A DNA stretch of 30,078 nt, from the NCBI GenBank assembly GCA_002469545.1, contig DKMK01000104.1, positions 1-30,078 on the forward strand, given 5' to 3'. Source of the DNA: Rhodobacterales bacterium UBA7416. Lineage in GTDB: Bacteria; Pseudomonadota; Alphaproteobacteria; Rhodobacterales; Rhodobacteraceae. Positions 8,276 through 16,941 of this stretch are shown here, piece after piece. The position numbers and the translations under genes were made by a program. The first letter of the stretch is position 1. Each line of letters begins with the position of its first letter. The notes under the pieces were generated by a model. That model made no database searches and was not told the origin of the DNA. It saw only the letters and a list, made by a program, of their open reading frames with translations.

Positions 8276-8358
8276 TGAAGACCTAAACCCTGTAGGAGAA
8301 ATTCTGCGTTGCTGCGTATGCGGGACGGTGAATTTTTTGCTAAAACAAAGGAAATAAT

Positions 8359-10761
8359 ATGACCGACGTGAAAAGCGTTACCTCACCTGTATTACCATTG
8401 CGCGACATTGTTGTTTTTCCAAACATGATTGTCCCATTGTTTGTAGGCCGCGAAAAATCAGTCCGTGCCCTAGAAGCGGTTATGGAAGACAGCAAAGAAA
8501 TTATTTTGGCTTCCCAGATTGACCCATCCGAGGACGAGCCAACATCAGAAACAATTTACCAAAATGGTGTTTTGGCAACTGTGATGCAGTTGTTGAAATT
8601 GCCCGATGGCACAGTCAAAGTTTTGGTCGAAGGCCAAGAACGTGTGCAAATCACCGAGTATTTGGACAACGATGAATTTTTCGAAGCGACTGCGGATGTA
8701 TTGGACGTAACCCATAACGACCCAGACGCGATCGAAGCATTGACGCGTACTGTTTCAAAAGAATTTGAACGTTATGCCAAGATGAATAAAAACGTTCCAG
8801 AAGAGGCGCTGGCCGCCGCATTGGAAAGCGACAATGGCGATGCGTTGGCTGATACTGTTGCCGGCCATTTGGCGATCCGCGTTGACCAAAAACAAGAGCT
8901 GTTGGAAACATTGGATTTGGGCGAACGCCTAGAAGCGATTTACGGGCTGATGCAAGGCGAAATGTCTGTCCTAAAGGTCGAGCGTAAAATCAAATCACGC
9001 GTTAAAAACCAAATGGAGCGCACCCAGCGTGAATATTATCTGAATGAGCAAATGAAAGCGATTCAGAAAGAGCTGGGCGATACCGAAGGTGGTCAAGACG
9101 AAACCGGTGAAATGGAAGAGTTGATCAAGAACACCAAGTTTTCCAAAGAAGCCCGCGAAAAAGCAGAAGGCGAGCTGAAAAAGCTACGCAATATGTCACC
9201 AATGTCAGCGGAAGCGACAGTTGTGCGCAACTATCTGGATTGGATGACGTCCATTCCGTGGAACAAAAAGTCACGCGTGAAGAAAGATTTGAACGCGGCG
9301 CAAGCGGTTTTGGATAAGGATCACTATGGTCTGGATAAAGTTAAAGAACGCATTGTCGAATATTTGGCAGTGCAACAACGTTCCGCAAAGGTCAAAGGCC
9401 CAATCATGTGTCTGGTTGGCCCCCCTGGTGTTGGTAAGACGTCGTTGGGTAAATCTGTTGCGCGTGCAACAGGTCGTGAATTTATCCGAATTTCACTGGG
9501 CGGTGTACGTGACGAAAGCGAAATTCGTGGACATCGTCGTACATATATCGGATCGATGCCGGGTAAAATCATCCAAGCTATGAAAAAAGCAAAAACGAAC
9601 AACCCTTTGATTTTGTTGGATGAAATTGACAAAATGGGCCAAGATCACCGTGGTGATCCTGCGTCAGCGATGTTGGAGGTTTTGGATCCAGAGCAAAACA
9701 GCACGTTTGTTGATCACTATATGGAAGTCGAATATGACCTGTCTAATGTGATGTTTTTGACGACTGCAAATACCTATAACATGCCAAGTCCATTGTTGGA
9801 TCGGATGGAGATTATTCCATTGTCCGGTTACACAGAAGACGAAAAGCATGAGATCGCGAAACAACATTTGTTGGATAAGCAAATCAAAAACCACGGCTTG
9901 AAAGCGGATGAATTTTCGTTGACGGATGATGGTTTGAAAGAACTGATCCGCCGTTACACGCGTGAAGCAGGTGTTCGTGGTCTGGAACGTGAATTGGGCA
10001 AATTGTGCCGTAAAGCGCTGACTGCGATTGTGAAGGGTACAACTAAATCGGTTGCTGTGACCAAAGACACGTTGAGCGATTATTTGGGCGTTAAGAAGTA
10101 CAAATACGGCTTGGCTGAAGATACCGATCAAGTTGGTGTGGTTACTGGGCTTGCGTACACATCTGTGGGCGGTGAATTGTTACATATCGAAGCACTGAAA
10201 CTGCCAGGCAAAGGCCGTATGAAAACGACCGGTAAGTTGGGCGATGTGATGAAAGAAAGCATCGATGCGGCATCGTCGTTCGTTCGGTCAATTTCACCAA
10301 AGATAGGTGTGAAACCAACGCAGTTTGACAAAATCGACATCCACGTTCACGTCCCCGAAGGCGCGACACCCAAAGATGGGCCATCGGCCGGCGTTGGTAT
10401 GGTGACATCCATCGTGTCTGTGTTGACCGGAATTGCTGTGCGCAAGGATATCGCCATGACTGGTGAAGTTACATTGCGCGGCAATGTGTTGCCAATCGGT
10501 GGTTTGAAGGAAAAATTACTGGCGGCATTGCGTGGTGGTATCAAAGTAGTTTTGATCCCAGCGGACAATGAAAAAGATCTGGTGGATATTCCTGACAACG
10601 TAAAAGAGGGATTGGATATCATTCCAGTATCTCACGTTACCGAAGTGCTGAAACATGCATTGGTTGGCACACCGGAAGCAATTGTTTGGGACGAAGCAGC
10701 AGAAGAGGCGGCGGCGGCGAAACGTGCGGCGGCAACACCGACTGGTGCGACTGCACATTAA
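8359..10761 (+). CDS. lon: ATP-dependent protease La (Lon)
   Basis: An 800-residue hexameric AAA+ protease that degrades misfolded and regulatory proteins in the cytosol. Domains in order: the N-terminal substrate domain (residues about 10-200), a coiled-coil linker (200-300), the AAA+ module with Walker A GPPGVGKT (354-361) and Walker B LLLDEID (D421, E422), and the C-terminal protease domain with catalytic S676 in PKDGPSAGVGM and K719 in GGLKEK. The S-K spacing of 43 equals that of E. coli Lon. The C-terminus ends in an Ala/Glu-rich tail. It stands alone between a heat-shock-like promoter and a perfect terminator, so it is probably monocistronic. AAGGAAA precedes the ATG. Confidence 0.98.
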   Translation: MTDVKSVTSPVLPLRDIVVFPNMIVPLFVGREKSVRALEAVMEDSKEIILASQIDPSEDEPTSETIYQNGVLATVMQLLKLPDGTVKVLVEGQERVQITEYLDNDEFFEATADVLDVTHNDPDAIEALTRTVSKEFERYAKMNKNVPEEALAAALESDNGDALADTVAGHLAIRVDQKQELLETLDLGERLEAIYGLMQGEMSVLKVERKIKSRVKNQMERTQREYYLNEQMKAIQKELGDTEGGQDETGEMEELIKNTKFSKEAREKAEGELKKLRNMSPMSAEATVVRNYLDWMTSIPWNKKSRVKKDLNAAQAVLDKDHYGLDKVKERIVEYLAVQQRSAKVKGPIMCLVGPPGVGKTSLGKSVARATGREFIRISLGGVRDESEIRGHRRTYIGSMPGKIIQAMKKAKTNNPLILLDEIDKMGQDHRGDPASAMLEVLDPEQNSTFVDHYMEVEYDLSNVMFLTTANTYNMPSPLLDRMEIIPLSGYTEDEKHEIAKQHLLDKQIKNHGLKADEFSLTDDGLKELIRRYTREAGVRGLERELGKLCRKALTAIVKGTTKSVAVTKDTLSDYLGVKKYKYGLAEDTDQVGVVTGLAYTSVGGELLHIEALKLPGKGRMKTTGKLGDVMKESIDAASSFVRSISPKIGVKPTQFDKIDIHVHVPEGATPKDGPSAGVGMVTSIVSVLTGIAVRKDIAMTGEVTLRGNVLPIGGLKEKLLAALRGGIKVVLIPADNEKDLVDIPDNVKEGLDIIPVSHVTEVLKHALVGTPEAIVWDEAAEEAAAAKRAAATPTGATAH

Positions 10762-10780
10762 GCGATAGCAAATTAGTAGT

Positions 10781-10814
10781 GAAAAAGCCGCTCAGTTTTC
10801 TGAGCGGCTTTTTC
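10781..10814 (+). terminator. Rho-independent terminator of lon
   Basis: A perfect 15-base stem (10781-10795 with 10800-10814) around a TTTT loop contains GCCGCTCAG/CTGAGCGGC and ends in a TTTTT run. It begins 20 bases after the lon stop. The A-run on the other side means it can also act on transcripts from the right. Confidence 0.92.
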
Positions 10815-10885
10815 GTGGATTTTAGTGGAACGTGAAATAGCGCAATAATTATACTGCTTCTATTTAGTTGTTATCAATCAAGCCA

Positions 10886-12508
10886 CTAGATGCGCATGCG
10901 TGGGACATCATTTGGGTCTAATCTAAGTTCAATTAGGAATGGGCCTTTACGGTTTTTCAGGGCGACAAGTGCCTCATCTAATTGATCTTTTGAACGTACC
11001 TCATAACCATCACCACCCAGGGACTTTGCAATATCAACGAAAGACGGCCAGTGGAACTCTGTTAGGCTTGGGTCCATTTGCCGATCAACAAATTGTATGT
11101 GTTCCGCGCCATATGCGGAATCGTTTGCGATGATGACAATCAGATCGAGCCCAAGGCGAACTGCAGTGTTGAACTCATTGATCCCGCCCATCATGAACCC
11201 CCCATCACCACTGAACAAAACAACAGGCCTTTCCGGTGCACCAACCCCTGCGCCAATCGCCACTTGTAGGCCAAGACCAATTGCGCCGAAGTTTACGGTG
11301 CCAACAAAGCTTTGTGGGTTGGGAACCGAGATGCGACACCAAACCTCTGTCATGAAGCGACCGCCATCGGTGACCAAAAGGCGGTCTTTTGGTAATGCTT
11401 CTTCTAGGCGTTCAAGTGCATGGACATAATTTACAAAACCATCCGTAGTCTTGTCGGATCCAGTGGGGTGCGCCGTTAAAACCACGACATCCAATTCGCG
11501 GGTAAAGCCACTTGGTTGAATTTCAGCCTCATCCAGCCAAAATATGATGGTTTCAGCGGTTAGACCCGCATCAGCAACAAGGGCGGCATCGGGGTGTAAG
11601 CCACCACCAATTGCGGTTGGATCGACGTCAATTTGCACGATCCGCTTATCTTTCATCAATTTGCCACGATCTGTTGTGAAATCATGCAATGCGGTGCCAA
11701 AACAAATAATACAGTCGGATTGTGCGATCAATTCATATGCTGCAGGCGTGGACAATGTGCCGAAAATGTCAATGTTATAGGGATGATCGTTGAATAACCC
11801 CTTGGCTTGTAGTGTGGTTGCAAGAGGGGCCTCTAAGCGATCGGCCAATTTCACCAACTGATCATGTGCACCAACAGCCCCGCCGCCTGCCAATATTAAA
11901 GGGCGTCGCGCCGATGCGATCATGCCAATGGCATTATCTAACGCTTCACCCTCAGCAACGCCCCCGGGGGTCGTGAAGACATCAAGTACTTCGATGTCAT
12001 AGTCTGCCTGTTGCCACATGTAATCGGCGGGCATGTTTAAAACGATGGGGCGACGTTCGACCTGTGCGCGATAAAAGGCACGCGCAACATCTTTGCCAAC
12101 TGTTGCAGGGGTGCGAAGTTGTTCAAAACCTGCGCCTGTGACCTTGACCAGTTCACGTTGATCAATACTTTGAAGGTGGCGTGGGTTGTCGGCGGGCGTA
12201 TCGCCCGCAAGGATCACCAAAGGGACATGACCGCGCACGGCTTCAGTTAGTGCGGTTATGCAATTTGACAGAGCTGGACCGTGGGTGACGGTTGCGACGC
12301 CAATATTGCCCGTAACATGTGCATAGGCCGATGCCATCAAGATTGTGCTGCCTTCGTGTGCAGCTGGTATAAAGCGGCCACCGAAATCACGCACGAAGCT
12401 GTCCACGATAAATAAATTGGCGTCACCCATCAGCCCAAACATCGTTTTTGTTCCATGATCTTTGGTAGCGCGTGCGATGGATTGATAGACGTGGTTTTGG
12501 CTGCTCAT
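10886..12508 (-). CDS. ThDP-dependent acetolactate synthase-like enzyme
   Basis: A 540-residue thiamin-diphosphate enzyme of the acetolactate synthase/benzoylformate decarboxylase superfamily. The N-terminal Pyr domain holds the activating glutamate E52 (AAHEGS). The central domain spans about 190-330. The C-terminal PP domain holds the ThDP/Mg motif GDGG at 434-437 through N462. It is shorter than housekeeping IlvB, and no small regulatory subunit is adjacent, so it may not be a biosynthetic acetolactate synthase. 2-oxo acid decarboxylation or carboligation are alternatives. It diverges from an Lrp/AsnC gene 173 bases away, suggesting control by an amino acid. ATG at 12508 has AGGT upstream. 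Confidence 0.87.
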   Translation of the reverse strand: MSSQNHVYQSIARATKDHGTKTMFGLMGDANLFIVDSFVRDFGGRFIPAAHEGSTILMASAYAHVTGNIGVATVTHGPALSNCITALTEAVRGHVPLVILAGDTPADNPRHLQSIDQRELVKVTGAGFEQLRTPATVGKDVARAFYRAQVERRPIVLNMPADYMWQQADYDIEVLDVFTTPGGVAEGEALDNAIGMIASARRPLILAGGGAVGAHDQLVKLADRLEAPLATTLQAKGLFNDHPYNIDIFGTLSTPAAYELIAQSDCIICFGTALHDFTTDRGKLMKDKRIVQIDVDPTAIGGGLHPDAALVADAGLTAETIIFWLDEAEIQPSGFTRELDVVVLTAHPTGSDKTTDGFVNYVHALERLEEALPKDRLLVTDGGRFMTEVWCRISVPNPQSFVGTVNFGAIGLGLQVAIGAGVGAPERPVVLFSGDGGFMMGGINEFNTAVRLGLDLIVIIANDSAYGAEHIQFVDRQMDPSLTEFHWPSFVDIAKSLGGDGYEVRSKDQLDEALVALKNRKGPFLIELRLDPNDVPRMRI

Positions 12509-12592
12509 AATATGACCTGTGTGTTTTTGTTTGAACAGCGACCTGAATGCACAGATTTGGCTGCTATGAATGGGTTGTAGGTATGATAGTGG

Positions 12593-12610
12593 TGATAATT
12601 AAGTATATCA
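12593..12610. promoter_or_regulatory. AT-rich dyad, possible Lrp-type operator
   Basis: TGATA at 12593-12597 and TATCA at 12606-12610 form an inverted repeat with an 8-base AT-rich centre. It lies between the divergent ThDP enzyme and Lrp/AsnC genes, where an autoregulating Lrp protein would bind. The size and AT-rich centre fit Lrp-family sites; the assignment is inference. Confidence 0.35.
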
Positions 12611-12681
12611 TTTCCAAGTTGGTAGATTTAGGCGATAGTTGGGTTAAATTTACCTATAATTGACGAAATGAGGATGGATTT

Positions 12682-13143
12682 ATGCTCGATAAGTTTGAGA
12701 AGCTGATTCTGAAAGTCTTACAACGAAATGGGCGCGCCAGTTCGCAAGAGCTATCGGATGCTGTTGGATTGTCACCTTCGCCATGCTGGCGGCGGGTTAA
12801 ACGGCTTGAGGAAGATGGCTATATTACGCGGTATGCCGCGATCCTAGATGGGAAAAAACTGGGCTTGCACGCCTTTGCACATGTTCAAGTGTCCCTTGGG
12901 GATCACGATGTTGCTGCGCTAAATAAATTCCTAGCCTTTGTTAAAGATAACGATCAGGTGCTGGAATGCTCTTCTATTACGGGCGACTTTGATTTCATTC
13001 TGAAGGTTGCAGCCAGCGATCCAGAAGCATTGGAACAGTTCATTATGCGCAACCTCCTTCGGCTGAGTGTGGTCAGAACGACAACGACCATTTTCATCCT
13101 GAGACAAATAAAAGTGTCCGGTGCACTGCCTGTTGATATGTGA
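12682..13143 (+). CDS. Lrp/AsnC family transcriptional regulator
   Basis: A 153-residue regulator with an N-terminal winged HTH (residues about 5-60: LQRNGRASSQELSDAVGLS followed by CWRRVKRLEEDGYI) and a C-terminal RAM/ACT-like ligand domain (about 70-145, with GDFDFILKVAASD). Members bind DNA as octamers or dimers and sense amino acids. GAGG precedes the ATG. Divergence from the ThDP enzyme makes that gene the most likely target, the usual local logic for this family. The effector is not predictable from sequence. Its 3' end is 28 bases from the convergent ACT-domain gene. Confidence 0.93.
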   Translation: MLDKFEKLILKVLQRNGRASSQELSDAVGLSPSPCWRRVKRLEEDGYITRYAAILDGKKLGLHAFAHVQVSLGDHDVAALNKFLAFVKDNDQVLECSSITGDFDFILKVAASDPEALEQFIMRNLLRLSVVRTTTTIFILRQIKVSGALPVDM

Positions 13144-13171
13144 GAGAAGACGCGATGTTGTGTCGTTTGTT

Positions 13172-13567
13172 TTAGGCGTTTGCGAGGTCGTGTAAAACTG
13201 CCAATGCATCCTGTTCGCGCCCGTCGGGTACAAACAGATGATCGTGGAAGAAACCCGATACGGGATTTACGCCCATGCCATGTTTGGCCAATGCCGTTGC
13301 TATCCGCGCCATAAAGCCGACCGCTGCTAACGATGAATGAATGTTCAGGGTAATCATGCGGCAGGGAAATTCATAGGATAGAGCGTGTGTCGTGGCCTCT
13401 GATTCCAAAACGATTAGTGTTGTGCCCTCGGCTTCTTGGAATATCATTCGTGGGTTTAGGTGTGCTGGGATTTTGTCGGGTTGAACCGTGACGAAGGCAT
13501 ACAAACCATCGTTCAATTTTGCGTCCAATAATTTTATCAAATTATCCAAGTTTGTTTCACCACCCAT
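13172..13567 (-). CDS. ACT domain-containing protein (DUF2241/COG3602-like)
   Basis: A 131-residue cytosolic protein with no signal or membrane segment. Residues about 55-128 form an ACT-like fold (MITLNIHSSLAAVGFMARIA, ending with the HDHLFVPDGREQDALAVL block), after an N-terminal domain of the same kind. This matches the small two-part ACT family known as DUF2241, probably an amino-acid-binding sensor. No catalytic residues are evident. It converges with the Lrp/AsnC gene. The ribosome site is poor (AAGATAAG at a slightly long distance). Confidence 0.78.
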   Translation of the reverse strand: MGGETNLDNLIKLLDAKLNDGLYAFVTVQPDKIPAHLNPRMIFQEAEGTTLIVLESEATTHALSYEFPCRMITLNIHSSLAAVGFMARIATALAKHGMGVNPVSGFFHDHLFVPDGREQDALAVLHDLANA

Positions 13568-13627
13568 GTTATTTCTTATCTTTTATCAGGCTTTGTAAAA
13601 AAAAATGCTATTTGGGAAAAAAGGCAC

Positions 13628-13656
13628 TTGAAGCGGGGGCTAACCTTGGGTACATC
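13628..13656 (+). promoter_or_regulatory. Sigma-70 type promoter for tRNA-Val
   Basis: TTGAAG (13628-13633) and TACATC (13651-13656) with 17-base spacing lie 11 bases before the tRNA 5' end. An A-rich tract just upstream (about 13598-13622) could act as an UP element. The -10 match is imperfect. Confidence 0.45.
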
Positions 13657-13666
13657 ACACCTCGTA

Positions 13667-13742
13667 GGGTGATTAGCTCAGTTGGTAGAGCGCTTCGTTT
13701 ACACCGAAGATGTCAGGAGTTCGAGTCTCTTATCACCCACCA
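13667..13742 (+). tRNA. tRNA-Val (anticodon UAC)
   Basis: A complete 76-base cloverleaf. The 7-base acceptor stem GGGTGAT pairs with ATCACCC at 13732-13738. The D-arm TAGCTCAGTTGGTAGAGC is standard. The anticodon stem CTTCG/CGAAG encloses loop TTTACAC, giving anticodon TAC. The T-loop is GTTCGAGTC. The CCA end is encoded (13740-13742). Confidence 0.96.
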
Positions 13743-13776
13743 CACTTTCCTTTCGGTCATATAAGTTCAGCCAGCG

Positions 13777-14646
13777 CTAATTGCGTTTGGATGCGCGCAT
13801 ACCTTGTGTCAGCAACATTACCGCCGACAAGACCAAAAGCCCGCCGATGATTTCTTGGCTTTCCATTGCTATACCCAAAAGTATCCAAACCCAGACGGGT
13901 GACATTACGCTTTCCAATAAAACTAACACGCCAACATTGGCAGATGGAAGCCATGGAGCGCCTTTAGCGACAAATGCGATTCCAAGGCCGATGGTGAACG
14001 CACCAAGGCCCAAGGAAAGCAAAAGGTCAGGGGTGTTGATTGCCAAGCCTGTGCCAATTGTTAGGGCGAGTGTACCCATTAAGATGATCGCGAATCCAGC
14101 ACCCAGGAAGTTACCTGTCATCACATCTGATTTTCCTGACTTTCGCGCAGTAACAAGCATCAAGGCAAAGCTGGAAGCAGAGATGAGTGCGTATATATTC
14201 CCCAAAAGACGTCCATCCGCTGCGCCCGCGCCAACCATTATGCCAACGCCCAGTAGGGATATTGCGATGGCTGTCCATGTGCGTGCGCTTGGACGTTCAC
14301 CGATGATGGCCCATGCAAGTATGGCCGCGACGACTGGTGCGATGGACAAGATGAATAATGCTGATGCGACGGACGTGTTGAGTAGGGCAAAAACGTAGAA
14401 AGAAAATGCACTGCACATTGCAACGCCAAGAAAGGCGTCAACACGGTCTATGGATTTAATGAATTCTACAGGGGATATATTGCGCGCGCGACATGCTATC
14501 AACATCACCACCGCACATTGCGGGAAACCACGATAGAAAAGTATCTGATAGCCATCTGCATTTTCGATTAAGCGAACGAAAAGTGCGGCGAAGCTCATGC
14601 AGAGTGCGCCAAAAAGGATAGATAGGGTTGCAGATTTAGGGGACAT
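13777..14646 (-). CDS. EamA/DMT superfamily transporter
   Basis: A 289-residue inner-membrane protein with about ten hydrophobic segments arranged as two EamA repeats, roughly residues 5-135 and 145-285. The first repeat opens with LSILFGALCMSFAALFVRL; the second has SSFALMLVTARKSGKSD followed by long apolar helices. DMT transporters export amino acids, metabolites or drugs; the substrate cannot be assigned. The ATG has AAGG upstream. It stands alone, tail-to-tail with tRNA-Val. The secreted-protein gene upstream on the same strand is separated from it by a terminator, so they are not one operon. Confidence 0.9.
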   Translation of the reverse strand: MSPKSATLSILFGALCMSFAALFVRLIENADGYQILFYRGFPQCAVVMLIACRARNISPVEFIKSIDRVDAFLGVAMCSAFSFYVFALLNTSVASALFILSIAPVVAAILAWAIIGERPSARTWTAIAISLLGVGIMVGAGAADGRLLGNIYALISASSFALMLVTARKSGKSDVMTGNFLGAGFAIILMGTLALTIGTGLAINTPDLLLSLGLGAFTIGLGIAFVAKGAPWLPSANVGVLVLLESVMSPVWVWILLGIAMESQEIIGGLLVLSAVMLLTQGMRASKRN

Positions 14647-14720
14647 GGTCAGCCTTAAATATTCATTTGTGACCTAAGCCTAGATTCGCTGCTATGCCAA
14701 CTGATTTTAAGAGGTGATGG

Positions 14721-14749
14721 AAAAAAGGCGCCAGAAATTCCCGCGCCTT
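14721..14749 (-). terminator. Rho-independent terminator of the small secreted-protein gene
   Basis: Read on the minus strand: AAGGCGC (14749-14743), an 11-base loop, then GCGCCTT (14731-14725) running into six T. It lies 26 bases after the stop of the gene ending at 14776, and before the DMT transporter start. Confidence 0.8.
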
Positions 14750-14775
14750 AGTCTAATATTAAATGGAACAGTTTT

Positions 14776-15216
14776 TTAGTAACTTAAACGAACTTTGCGC
14801 TCGCCCCATTCTAATTTATCAGATTTTTTGAGTTTACGGCGTAAAGTCGTAAGCCGGCATTTCGCCTCGGCGTTTTCAAATTGCTTCTTCGTGCGGTAGT
14901 GTTTGAAATAACGCAGGTTCTCAATAATGATCTTGCCGTTGTTTTTCAAGAAACTTGCGGTAAGTAGCTGGTCGTTAACGCGTTTATCTATACCCTTTAA
15001 ATAACCAGCACCGCAAAGTGCCAGACCCTGTTTTGTTTGAACAAGATAATACTTGCCCATATATTTACCACCATCTTGCCATGGGACTATGAAATCGCTG
15101 AAGTCGTCATCTACGGGAATTGATCCGATATCGGGGTATTTACTTTTGGCTAAAACGGGCTGGGTTAAAATGAGTAAGCTAGCCGTCGCAAGAACGGCTG
15201 TAATGAAGTGTTTCAA
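14776..15216 (-). CDS. Small secreted or periplasmic protein of unknown function
   Basis: A 146-residue protein read from TTG at 15216, chosen because a near-perfect AAAGGAG lies six to seven bases upstream and the protein then begins with a classical signal peptide (KHF, an apolar stretch, and a likely cleavage after QPVLA at residue 23). The frame stays open upstream for another 41 residues without a ribosome site. The mature part is about 120 residues and very basic toward the C-terminus (RRKLKKSDK). It has two cysteines (in LALCGAG and EAKCRL) that could form a disulfide. I recognise no family. It has its own terminator, so it is probably a single-gene unit. Confidence 0.7.
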   Translation of the reverse strand: MKHFITAVLATASLLILTQPVLAKSKYPDIGSIPVDDDFSDFIVPWQDGGKYMGKYYLVQTKQGLALCGAGYLKGIDKRVNDQLLTASFLKNNGKIIIENLRYFKHYRTKKQFENAEAKCRLTTLRRKLKKSDKLEWGERKVRLSY

Positions 15217-15330
15217 TGATTTCTCCTTTGTAATCAACCTGAGGGTAATTAATATGGATGCCATTCTCAACTCGAAATTTGGACGAAATAACTTTTTTGA
15301 ATTAATTTTCAATTTCATACAAATACACGC

Positions 15331-15359
15331 TTGACCCACCCCGTCACGCGCCCTAATAA
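15331..15359 (+). promoter_or_regulatory. Sigma-70 promoter for tRNA-Asp
   Basis: TTGACC (15331-15336) and TAATAA (15354-15359) with a 17-base spacer lie 18 bases before the tRNA 5' end. The leader would be only about 12 bases, typical for a single tRNA gene. Confidence 0.6.
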
Positions 15360-15377
15360 GCCCTTACTCAATGAGCG

Positions 15378-15454
<77 letters not shown>

Positions 15455-15464
15455 TTGAGTACTG

Positions 15465-15492
15465 AAAAACCCACGCATTAGCGTGGGTTTTT
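15465..15492. terminator. Bidirectional terminator between tRNA-Asp and maoC-like gene
   Basis: A perfect 12-base stem (15465-15476 with 15481-15492), core ACCCACGC/GCGTGGGT, loop ATTA, with A-run and T-run on opposite sides. It therefore ends the tRNA transcript on the plus strand and the MaoC transcript (gene end at 15503) on the minus strand. Confidence 0.9.
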
Positions 15493-15502
15493 TCATTTGT
15501 GG

Positions 15503-15970
15503 TTACACTTTATCTTTGATCAATAAAGTGACCCAAGTCCCTAACATTGCTGGTTTTTCGCTGTTTTCAATTTCAACGATAACTTTGTTTTCCGTTAAGA
15601 TTTGTGCCGTACCGCGAGGGGTAACTTTGGACAAAGTTATACGCCCGCGAATCCGTGCTCCGCTGGGGACAGGTGCCAGAAATCGAATGCGGTTTAGGCC
15701 ATAGTTTATGACGACTTCATGACCTTGGATTATGGGGGTTGTATCCTTGTACATTTGAGTGACCAGCGACAGCGTCAGAAAACCGTGTGCGATGGCACCA
15801 CCAAATGGTGTTTCGTTGGCTGCGCGCTCGGGATCATTGTGAATAAATTGACGATCGCCTGTGACATTCGAAAAGCCATCGATCATGTCTTGGGAAACTG
15901 TGATCCAATCGGAAAGACCGATTTCAGTGCCAACCAGTTTTTCATAATCGCTAAGGGATATATTATGCAT
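15503..15970 (-). CDS. MaoC family (R)-specific enoyl-CoA hydratase-like protein
   Basis: A 155-residue single hot-dog domain protein. The hydratase-2 motif is visible as GDRQFIHNDPERA with catalytic D39 and H44, followed by GGAIAHGFLTLSL. Such enzymes hydrate trans-2-enoyl-CoA to (R)-3-hydroxyacyl-CoA, or act on branched acyl-CoAs; the substrate is open. It begins one base after the LysR gene ends, so they are co-transcribed. That unit faces away from mmsA, hinting at a role near short-chain or branched acyl-CoA metabolism (inference). A bidirectional terminator lies just past its stop. Confidence 0.92.
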   Translation of the reverse strand: MHNISLSDYEKLVGTEIGLSDWITVSQDMIDGFSNVTGDRQFIHNDPERAANETPFGGAIAHGFLTLSLVTQMYKDTTPIIQGHEVVINYGLNRIRFLAPVPSGARIRGRITLSKVTPRGTAQILTENKVIVEIENSEKPAMLGTWVTLLIKDKV

Positions 15971-15971
15971 T

Positions 15972-16883
15972 CTAATCTTGGTTCCTGTGAATTGTAGCCT
16001 CTAGTCTTTTTACTTCTGCCTTTATGCCATCACTAAGTAACGCCGCGATCAAGTTTGCTTGTTCGGATGCACGATCATCGCGATCACGCACAAGATAGAA
16101 CGCGCGCTCTTGAAATACATCGTTTGCGAGAACCATCTTGAGGTCCGCAAAATGTGCCAGAGCAAAATCGTGGGCAAACCCGATGCCACCACCCATTTCC
16201 AGCATACGCATTTGTACGGCAACGGAATTTGACGCCATGTTGGGCGCGCGATTTGGTGTGACTTCGGCCATGTGATCCAAAGAAGGGTCAAATATCAAAT
16301 CAGGAATGTAACCGATGGTTGTGTGGGACTTTAGATCCGCTTTGGTCAGAATAGGTTCTGATTTTGCAAGATAGTCGCGATGTGCGGCCAAGTGAAGTTT
16401 GTAGTTGACGATTTTTTTAGTCACAAAACGGCCGGTTTTTGGTGGGGTCACCATGATGGCCAAGTCGACCTCGCGCCGTGACAGGTTGAAAACGCGGGGC
16501 AGGGATAAGATTTGGATATCAAGTTCGGGGTGTTCACGTTGAATGTTTGCGACAACGCGGGGCAAAACAAAATTTGACAATCCATCGGGTGCGCCGATGC
16601 GAAAATTTCCAGAAATGGTGGCAGACGCTTTTTGTAATGTGCCGCGTGCGATTTTCTCCGTGCGTTCGATCTGTTTTATGTGATCAAGTAGTTCATCGCC
16701 CGCAGGTGTAAGTTGATATCCGCGTGGCAGTTTGTTGAACAACTTGACGCCAAGGGATTGTTCAAGCCGCGTTACACGTCTGCCAACAGTTGCAGGGTCA
16801 ATTTTAAGCGTTATTGATGCGGCAGACAGGCTGCCTGTGCGTGCCACATCCAAGAATATTCGGTAGTCGTCCCAGTTCAACAT
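15972..16883 (-). CDS. LysR family transcriptional regulator
   Basis: A 303-residue LysR-type regulator. The winged HTH spans residues 1-62 (LDVARTGSLSAASITLKIDPATVGRRVTRLE region), with a linker helix and a periplasmic-binding-protein-like effector domain from about 90 (GNFRIGAPDGLSNFVLPRVV). Classically it would act on the divergent gene, here mmsA, 105 bases away. It also leads a two-gene unit with the MaoC-like gene (one-base gap). The domain after residue 200 is less typical, but no frame break is seen. The effector is unknown; acyl-CoA or amino-acid-derived acids are candidates from context only. Confidence 0.93.
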   Translation of the reverse strand: MLNWDDYRIFLDVARTGSLSAASITLKIDPATVGRRVTRLEQSLGVKLFNKLPRGYQLTPAGDELLDHIKQIERTEKIARGTLQKASATISGNFRIGAPDGLSNFVLPRVVANIQREHPELDIQILSLPRVFNLSRREVDLAIMVTPPKTGRFVTKKIVNYKLHLAAHRDYLAKSEPILTKADLKSHTTIGYIPDLIFDPSLDHMAEVTPNRAPNMASNSVAVQMRMLEMGGGIGFAHDFALAHFADLKMVLANDVFQERAFYLVRDRDDRASEQANLIAALLSDGIKAEVKRLEATIHRNQD

Positions 16884-16941
16884 TTTTCACCTTTGCACAA
16901 ATGCAGGTACTTACTGTGTTATTCTCTGTTTAAAATGTATT

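Noticed and set aside
13598..13622. A-rich tract (run of nine A, then six A) as a slippage or frameshift site.
   Set aside because: It is intergenic, between the ACT-domain gene start and the tRNA; an UP element for the tRNA promoter is the simpler reading.
13519..13764. An 81-residue plus-strand frame covering the tRNA-Val gene.
   Set aside because: Most of it is the tRNA itself; a coding call is not credible.
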